Below are positions 48,379 through 54,347 of a stretch of DNA of 54,347 bases, one piece after another. Positions within the stretch are counted from its first letter, which is position 1. Every line of letters starts with the position of its first letter. The position numbers and the translations under genes were made by a program. The notes beneath the pieces were generated by a model. It did not search any database, was not told the origin of the DNA, and saw only the letters and a list, made by a program, of their open reading frames with translations. Source of the DNA: an uncultured Alphaproteobacteria bacterium (GTDB lineage: Bacteria; Pseudomonadota; Alphaproteobacteria; Micropepsales; Micropepsaceae). The DNA lies in assembly GCA_903857685.1 (NCBI GenBank), contig CAIOFO010000027.1, forward strand, positions 1-54,347, given 5' to 3'.

Positions 48379-49394
48379 TCAGGGTAATAATTTCCAGGTA
48401 CCGGTACCCTTCTGGGGCGGGTAGACCATTGCCTGGACTTGGCATCCCGGACCGGATTTTCCGGTGACCGTTGCCGTCTTTGCGCCTTGCTGAAATGCAA
48501 GACTGCCGCCCGCTGAAAAATCGAAAGCCTCGGTCCACTCCTCTGCGCCGGTACACTCCTCTGCGCCGGTATAAGTACATCCCGGAACGCTGGAGGTCAG
48601 GGTCGCTTGCTCCTTGCCTTCCATCCTGTTGACCGTCAACCGGCCGGTGAAAACGAATCTGAAAGTGAAATGGACATCACCGGAGCCGGATGTCCTGCCT
48701 GTGACACAGATCACATTGCCATCGTGAATATTGCATTTCTCCTGGTTCGACTGAAGATCGATCTCGATCTTGCTGGCATTGGCCAATAGGCCTGTTGCCT
48801 GCGCCGGCTTCTGCGAAGGGGGCGGCGCGGCCATGCTGCGGGGTTTGACGATATCCGCCGGCTTCTGCTGGATGATATTGGGCGGCTCCAGCGCGACGCG
48901 GAGTTCGACGTCGCCTTCCTGGCCGAAACTTTCGCTGATGGCGTGAGCATCGTTCCAGGATCTCTGCAGTTCCGGTTCGGCCTGCGCGCGAAGAAATTCC
49001 TCCCGGGCGTCCATCGCTTTCTGCAGATTGGCCTGCTTCTCGGCCAGAAACTCGGCCCGGGAATTGATGGCCTGCTGGAGCGGCGGCACATCCATGATCG
49101 AGGCGATCCCGCCTTCGACAAACTTGGCAATATAGGCCTTGCCGAACCGGTCAAAGGCGATGGAGGAAATGAATCCCCCGCCACGGTGCCGATGGCGCCC
49201 CCGACGGTGGCGCCAAACGAAGCGCCGGCCGCGGTTCCGGCGATGGGTATGACCGAGCCGATGGCGGCGGAAATGGTGAAAGAGAATTCCTGGGGCCAGG
49301 TGCCGCCGACCCTTACGGTTGAGACAACCGGCACCAAAGGCTGGCAACGTTCAGGCACGCACAGCGAAAAAGCCCCGGGCGCCAGTGGCGGCAC
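48379..49394 (-). pseudogene. Frameshifted glycine-zipper secreted protein gene
   Basis: Two reading frames encode one protein. In the first (from about 49394) a glycine-zipper-like stretch reads FTISAAIGSVIPIAG and TVGGAIGTVAG. It is cut at the C5 run (G5 on the coding strand) at 49175-49179, after which the other frame continues GGFISSIAFDRFGKAYIAKF to the stop at 48379. One base appears lost. The 3' part has a coiled coil (about AEFLAEKQANLQKAMDAREE) and a Cys-bearing C-terminal domain. No good start codon was found; the 5' end may be lost as well. A sequencing error in the G run is possible. Confidence 0.55.
48536..48571. repeat. 18-bp tandem duplication
   Basis: CACTCCTCTGCGCCGGTA occurs twice in a row (48536-48553, 48554-48571). 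In the minus-strand frame it duplicates six residues (TGAEE with Cys or Trp). It keeps frame and looks recent because the copies are identical. Confidence 0.85.
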
Positions 49395-49743
49395 GCTCGA
49401 TTATGGTGCTTTTCGCGAGGCCTTGCAGCAGACCGTCAGCAATGCCGGCTGGCGCTTTGAAATGGAAGGCGGCCGCGCGCCCTGACCATGCAGGCGGCAT
49501 GATCCGCCGAAAAGGCTGCGGTAACGGACGCCGGAACGGCGGGATGCCAACCGCGCCCGGACTTCTGTTTGTACGCGGCGGTCCGAAGCTGGATCCGAAC
49601 CGAAGCACGGACAGCAGACTGTCTGATTTCGTACTAAGATTTATTCGCGATTACGCTCTTCCGGTGAATTTGTTTGATCGTGATCAAATTCCCTGGCCTT
49701 GCGACGAATTAACTTCTTGTTAGTTTTTTTGGGAGGGCCGCGC
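49395..49743. other. Intergenic region upstream of autotransporter
   Basis: About 350 bp. The left part overlaps a rightward frame ending at 49485 (see findings). The right part, AT-rich from 49625 to 49735, holds an FNR-type box at 49674-49687 and is the likely autotransporter promoter. Confidence 0.5.
49674..49687. promoter_or_regulatory. FNR/FixK box upstream of autotransporter
   Basis: TTGATCGTGATCAA, an exact TTGAT-N4-ATCAA match, 57 bases before the ATG at 49744. This spacing is usual for activation. Confidence 0.65.
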
Positions 49744-52700
49744 ATGAACAATCGCTCGGGTTTCAGGCGTTTCTTGCTGGCGGGGGCGGCCGTCCTGGCC
49801 CTGTCGAGTGCACTTGGCGATGTCGCGCGCGCGGATGTCACGTTCAACTCCACCCTGTCCGCATGGGGCACCTAGGCAGATGGAACCGGCGGAAACGCCT
49901 TCGCCAGTGTCGGCGGGGGCATTTTCGCAACCAGCGCCATCCCCACCGCCTCGACGCGCTATTTGGGCGCCATCACGTCCCGACCACGGGCGTTTACAAT
50001 TTCGCCTTTGCAAATTCGGGCATTCAGACCGCTGGCAATGTCCCGTCAAGCTTCAATTTGGCGGATACCGGCTCGGGAACGGACATCAAGGCGGGCGACA
50101 CCACCAAGCTGGTCTTCGATGTGACCAATGGCCAGGGCCTGCAATATGTTGCCGCGATGGGCAGCGTGAATAACATGACCATCACCGACCTGGGCGGCGG
50201 AAATAGTCGAATCACGGTGATCGGAAAAGTCATTGATCCCGTCGCGTCGGCCTCGGATCCAACCGGAAACACAATCAAGGCGGGTTACGCGCTGGTATTG
50301 CTGATGGACAAGAACGGCGCCGGCACGGCCCCGTCGGGCAATGCCGACCAGAAACAGTCGATCTTTTCGACCAACATGTATTTCGGCGATGTCAGCAATC
50401 CCAATCTTGCCGGCGTTACCGGCATCGGGCTGAATGCCAACGGCGTCAGCGGCGTCGCGGGCTCATTCACGGCGCTGATGCCGCAGAGCTTTATCACGGC
50501 TTCCGGACTGACGCCGTTGAGCATCGCCGGCGCCAGCGACAGGGCCGTCCCGAGCGGCTTTTCCATTACCCAGGATGGCGCCGTAACGATCAACGGCCAG
50601 ACCTATTTCAGCTACACCGCGACGAACAGCGTGTGGAGCGCGCACGATCTTGAGTTCGGCCAAACCACAGGCACGTCGCAGATCGACACGGTCATCACCG
50701 ACCAGGGCACCAACAATTCGCTCGTCAAGAGCGGCGCCGGCACGCTGATCCTGACAGGCGCCAATACCTATACCGGCGGCACACTGGTCTCCGGCGGCAC
50801 GCTCAGGCTCGGCAACAATTCCGCGGCGGGCACGGGCACGATCACGACGACGGGTTCGGTGATCGATTATGCCAGCGGGGTTACAATCGCCAACGCCATC
50901 AATGTCAGTTCCAACACGACGCAATTGCAGGTGTCGGCCGGCACGGCGACCGAGTCGGGGGTGATATCCGAGACCAGCGGCCCGCGTCCCATCGAGAAGA
51001 TCGGCAGCGGAGTATTGGTGTTCACGGGTAACAATACCTATACAGGCGTTACGACGATCACCGCGGGCACGCTTCAGATCGGCAGTGGCGGAACGACGGG
51101 TTCAGTTGCGGGTAACATTGCAGACAATGGCGCGCTGATCTTCAACCGTTCCAACAGCTTGACTTATGCCGGTGTGATCTCGGGCACGGGTACCCTGACC
51201 CAGGCGGGCACGGGCACGACGATTCTCAGTGGCGCCAACACTTACACGGGCCTCACCACCGTCAGCGCCGGCACATTGGGGGGGGCCGGCTCGCTGAAAT
51301 CCGCCGTCACGGTCGCCTCGGGCGCCACGCTGGCGCCGGGACTGCCGACCGCACCCGGCACCTTGACCGTCGGCGGGCTGACGCTCGCTTCGGGCTCCAA
51401 TTATTCCGCGCTGCTGACGCCGTCTGCCATCAGCTCAACAACTGTAACCGGCGCCGCCAACGTGAACGGCCAGATGTCGGTGACCGCAGCGCCGGGCACT
51501 TACACCTTCAACACCAGCTATACCGTGATCAACGCCAGCAGTGGGGTCAGCGGCACATTCGGTTCTCTGGTGGTGACGGGTCTTCCCACCACTTTTCGTC
51601 CCAAGCTGAGCTATGACGCCAACAATGTTTATCTCGTGCTGGCGCCCAATGCGCTGTTGCCGCTCCTGAGTGGCGGCGGCACCGCGAACCAGCGGGTGGT
51701 GGCGGCGGCGATGGACAATGCCGTGCTTAACAAGAACGCCAATCCCACGGGCGGATTCCTGGCGCTTTTCAATCTCGGCGGCGCCCAGCTGGGCGCGGCA
51801 CTGGACCAGATCTCGGGCCAGATCGGGCCGAATGTCTCCAATTCCGTGGCGGGCACCTTTTCTCCCTTTCTGGACTTGATGCTGAGCCAGAGCACCGGAA
51901 GTGATGCCAGCAGCATGACGCTTGCCGATGCGGACGGCACTGGCGACGCTTTTGGCGCGCCCAAGCCGGCCCAGCTGGAAACCGGCACGATGCGGTTGTG
52001 GGGCGGGACCTATGGCGGGCACACCGGCTATGCCGCCGATTTGGGCACCGGCAGCGCCGCTCTCAGCGCCACCAATTTCGGATTTGCCGCCGGTGCGGAA
52101 TCCGCATTGCCGGAAGATATTACCATCGGCGCCAGCCTGGCGCTGGGACGGCAATTCTTCCGTTCCGGCAACGGCACCGGCAGCAGCAATGACTGGTTGG
52201 TGGGTGTCTATGCTCACGCCCCGGCCCTGGATGCCGGTTATGTCTCGGCTTCGCTGGCGGCGGGCAATCACAATATCAAGACCAGCCGGACGATCACCGT
52301 GTCGGGCACCGATGTCTTGGCCGCCAAGTTCCTGGTGCATCAGTTCGGCGGCCGGCTGGAAACCGGTTATCACGTCAAGCTGGATTCCGAGCATGAACTG
52401 ACGCCCTTCGCCGCCCTGGCAGGCGAGGATTTCCAGGCGCCAGCCTATGCCGAACGCGCCGCCTCCGGCGCCTCGACCTTCGCGCTGATCTATGGCTCGC
52501 ACAATACCGGCATCGGCCATGGCGAACTGGGCGCCCGTTTCGGCAATGCCTTTGTCGCGGGCGACGAGACTTTCTCGGAAGTGGCCACGGTGGCCCTGGC
52601 GCATGCCTTCGACAACACGCCTTTCGCCCGGGCGTCGTTCGTGGGGCTGCCGGGTTCGAGCTTCGTGCTCAAGGGTGTGCATGCGGCGGCCGACACGGCG

Positions 52701-52826
52701 CTGCTGGGTCTTGACCTGGGCATGAAGGAGGACGGTCCCTTGTCCTACGGCCTGAAGATCAATGCCCAGATCGGTTCCGGCACCACCATCGTCGAGGAAA
52801 TGGCCACGCTGGGCTGGCAGCTTTAG
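49744..52826 (+). pseudogene. Autotransporter (PATR passenger + beta-domain), N-terminus broken
   Basis: A type V secretion protein. ATG 49744, with GGGAGG upstream, gives a good signal peptide (RRFLLAGAAVLALSSALG then DVARA) but meets TAG at 49873 after 43 codons. The same frame reads on as ADGTGGNAFASVGGGIFATS, then shifts frame near 49965-49985 into the long frame (VPTTGVYNFAFANSG). The passenger has PATR-type repeats (GAGTLILTGANTYTGGT; GVLVFTGNNTYTGVTT; TILSGANTYTGLTT). The C-terminal barrel ends GWQL. A start at the internal ATG 49863 would give a senseless N-terminus without a signal peptide, so export should fail. Confidence 0.82.
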
Positions 52827-53058
52827 GGCTATCCCAGCGGACCGGCGAGGCTGCCCGCCATAGGCTGAGACGCGTGGCTTGTCCGCATGTCCATTTTGGC
52901 GCGAAGCGGACATTCGCCGAGGTCAGCCCAATGGCAGCTTCTGACCCAAAGCGGACGTTAGCAGTAGCACAAAATTCTCAGACTTTGCCCTGCATCTGCT
53001 TTGCAAGTTCCGGCTTTATCCGCTCCTGACATGTCCAGCCCGGCGGCCATCAACACTT

Positions 53059-53072
53059 TTGATCTGAATCAA
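53059..53072. promoter_or_regulatory. FNR/FixK box upstream of TonB-dependent receptor
   Basis: TTGATCTGAATCAA, exact TTGAT-N4-ATCAA, inside a longer imperfect palindrome (ACACTTTTGAT ... ATCAAAGTGT). It lies 218 bases before the receptor start. Confidence 0.6.
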
Positions 53073-53232
53073 AGTGTGACAATCGATCATGCTCGGCAAT
53101 CCAGGTGCAAATGCTGCACGTGCAATGCGAGAGACGGCGAAGTCCAATCGTCAATCTGCCGCAGTAGCGTCACAAAATGCTCCGGCCAAGCCCTTTTTTG
53201 GGCATGACAAGAAACCTTTCCAAGCCACTTTG

Positions 53233-53249
53233 TATCAAATAGCTTGATA
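53233..53249. promoter_or_regulatory. Dyad TATCAA-N5-TTGATA near receptor start
   Basis: Perfect six-base arms around ATAGC, about 40 bases before the receptor ATG. A possible operator; the regulator is unknown. Confidence 0.4.
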
Positions 53250-53289
53250 AAAAAGAGCCAATCAGATCACCCCGATAGAGAAGTGAAAA

Positions 53290-54347
53290 ATGCGCCGGTT
53301 TGCGCCGTGTCTTATTTTCTTGTTGGCAATTTCTATGCCCGGCGTTGCTTGGGCGCAGGCGGAAATCCGCGCCTCAGTGGAAGGTTATGCGCCCGTGTTT
53401 TTCGCAGGCTCCCAACCCTCCTCCGCGCTGGACATGGTGGGGCTGGTGCCGGGTTTTCGACTGCTGGAAGGCAATGCGACGGTGCGCGGTTATTCTGGCG
53501 GCGTCGGCAATGTGCTGATAGACGGCCAGCCGCCCGCCAGCAAGCAGGACACGCTGGGAGATATCCTCAAACGCATTCCGGCAGATTCAGTGGACCGCAT
53601 CGAACTGGTGCATCCGGGGGCGGCGGGCATCGACATGCAGGGCTACCCCCTGTTGGTCAATGTTGTGCGAAAGGTCAGCAACGCCCCGCGCGGACGGGCG
53701 GAATTTGAATTTGCTGCCTTCCGCCATGGGGTTATCGCGCCGCGCGCAGCAGGCGAGTTTTCGCTGGGCACTACCGATGTGCTGGACATTTCGGCGGCAG
53801 TCTATCGCGCGCCGGAAGTGGATTCCTTCGGCTATGGCATGCGCAACGATTATGCCGGCAACGGCACCGTAAAGAGCCTGTCCAGATACAATCAGCCCAA
53901 GGTAGACGATATCTGGACCATCATCGGCAGCTATCGCCAGCCACTATTGGGCGGTGCGGTTCATGCCTCAGGCCTTTACAGCGACCAGCGCACCCATTCC
54001 AACACCGTCGCGCATTTCAGCTTCCCCTCTGTAACCGTGTTAGGCGGGCCGGAGAGAGAATTTCATACCGCCAGCGAGGCGCAATTCGAGTATGACCATG
54101 ATCTGTGGAGCGGCGCGGAAGCCCAGGTGATCACCATTCGGCGCGGCAAGAGCGAACGCACAAGCCAGGAATCCAATGTCAGCGGACCAGACAATTTGAC
54201 CTTCCGGCATACCGATGCCAGCGAGACCATCTTGCGCGGTCTAGCGCGTCAGCGGGCTACGGCGCTGACACTGGAAGGCGGGGTCGAAGGCGCCATTAAT
54301 ACCCTGGCCAACCATAATTCATTCAAAGTCAATGGCATAAATCAGCC
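53290..54347 (+). CDS. TonB-dependent receptor, C-terminus beyond window
   Basis: Outer-membrane barrel for uptake of a large substrate. About 352 residues are visible, open at the right edge. ATG 53290 gives a signal peptide (LIFLLAISMPGVAWAQ). The plug domain is recognised by SALDMVGLVPGF, NATVRGYSGGVGNVLIDGQ and LKRIPADSVDRIELVHPGAA, and the first barrel strands follow. No clear TonB box is seen at the N-terminus. The substrate cannot be told from this part. Confidence 0.9.
   Translation, partial: MRRFAPCLIFLLAISMPGVAWAQAEIRASVEGYAPVFFAGSQPSSALDMVGLVPGFRLLEGNATVRGYSGGVGNVLIDGQPPASKQDTLGDILKRIPADSVDRIELVHPGAAGIDMQGYPLLVNVVRKVSNAPRGRAEFEFAAFRHGVIAPRAAGEFSLGTTDVLDISAAVYRAPEVDSFGYGMRNDYAGNGTVKSLSRYNQPKVDDIWTIIGSYRQPLLGGAVHASGLYSDQRTHSNTVAHFSFPSVTVLGGPEREFHTASEAQFEYDHDLWSGAEAQVITIRRGKSERTSQESNVSGPDNLTFRHTDASETILRGLARQRATALTLEGGVEGAINTLANHNSFKVNGINQ

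Larger units (their letters stand above)
52827..53289. other. Intergenic region with repeats and regulatory dyads
   Basis: About 460 bp between the autotransporter and the receptor gene. It holds two copies of the third repeat (52878-52912; 52934-52959, containing TTCTGACCCAAAGCGGAC), an FNR-type box at 53059-53072, and a dyad TATCAA-N5-TTGATA at 53233-53249. No gene is seen. Confidence 0.6.

Noticed and set aside
49863-49975. ATG 49863 as the true autotransporter start
   Set aside because: The first ~37 residues are basic and unlike any signal peptide, whereas the frame from 49744 has a proper one.

Overview
The window is a GC-rich chromosome segment of an alphaproteobacterium. This rests on the gene set and arrangement: an RNase E with a long acidic insertion in its S1 region, an iscR-led SUF operon with a NifU-like SufU, a 656-residue ParE, a bactofilin/M23 pair and FixJ-like regulators. 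The genus cannot be fixed from sequence alone; Rhizomicrobium or Micropepsaceae-like bacteria are a guess. Both ends are cut inside genes: RNase E on the left and a TonB-dependent receptor on the right.

1-17.5 kb is core housekeeping. It holds rne (-), a cell-wall amidase and penicillin-binding protein 1A (+), and prfB with its self-regulatory +1 frameshift. A bactofilin, an M23 peptidase and a Bcp peroxiredoxin follow on the minus strand. Then come a giant AsmA-like envelope protein (+), tyrS (-), anmK (+) and an alpha/beta hydrolase (-).

17.6-25.8 kb is one tightly packed SUF operon: iscR, cysteine desulfurase, sufB, sufC, sufD, sufS, sufU, sufT, sufA, and a TfoX-domain gene. An IscR-type site precedes it. 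Most junctions overlap by 1-4 bases. The exception is sufA/tfoX, where about 167 bp with a palindromic repeat has been inserted. The 3' end of sufA is present twice, in near-identical protein but diverged DNA, which looks like a scar of integration at a gene 3' end.

25.8-41 kb mixes regulation and envelope redox functions. It has an orphan FixJ-like regulator, a DHA2 efflux pump, and a minus-strand set of OmpR regulator, histidine kinase, TlpA-like thioredoxin, DUF4266 lipoprotein, DUF3570 barrel and ApbE flavin transferase. The DUF3570 protein carries an ApbE-type flavinylation motif, so the last four genes may form an outer-membrane flavin redox module. A small acidic protein, PPK2, a PaaG-like isomerase, a diguanylate cyclase, a DEAD-box helicase and an M28 peptidase follow.

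41-45 kb holds parE and a divergent membrane histidine kinase. 45-54 kb is an accessory region with longer intergenic spaces, repeat remnants and broken genes. It contains a large secreted FecR-like protein, a frameshifted glycine-zipper gene, an autotransporter with an early stop and a frameshift, and the start of a TonB-dependent receptor. FNR/FixK-type boxes lie upstream of several of these, which suggests low-oxygen control. No tRNA, rRNA, CRISPR array or complete insertion sequence was seen.
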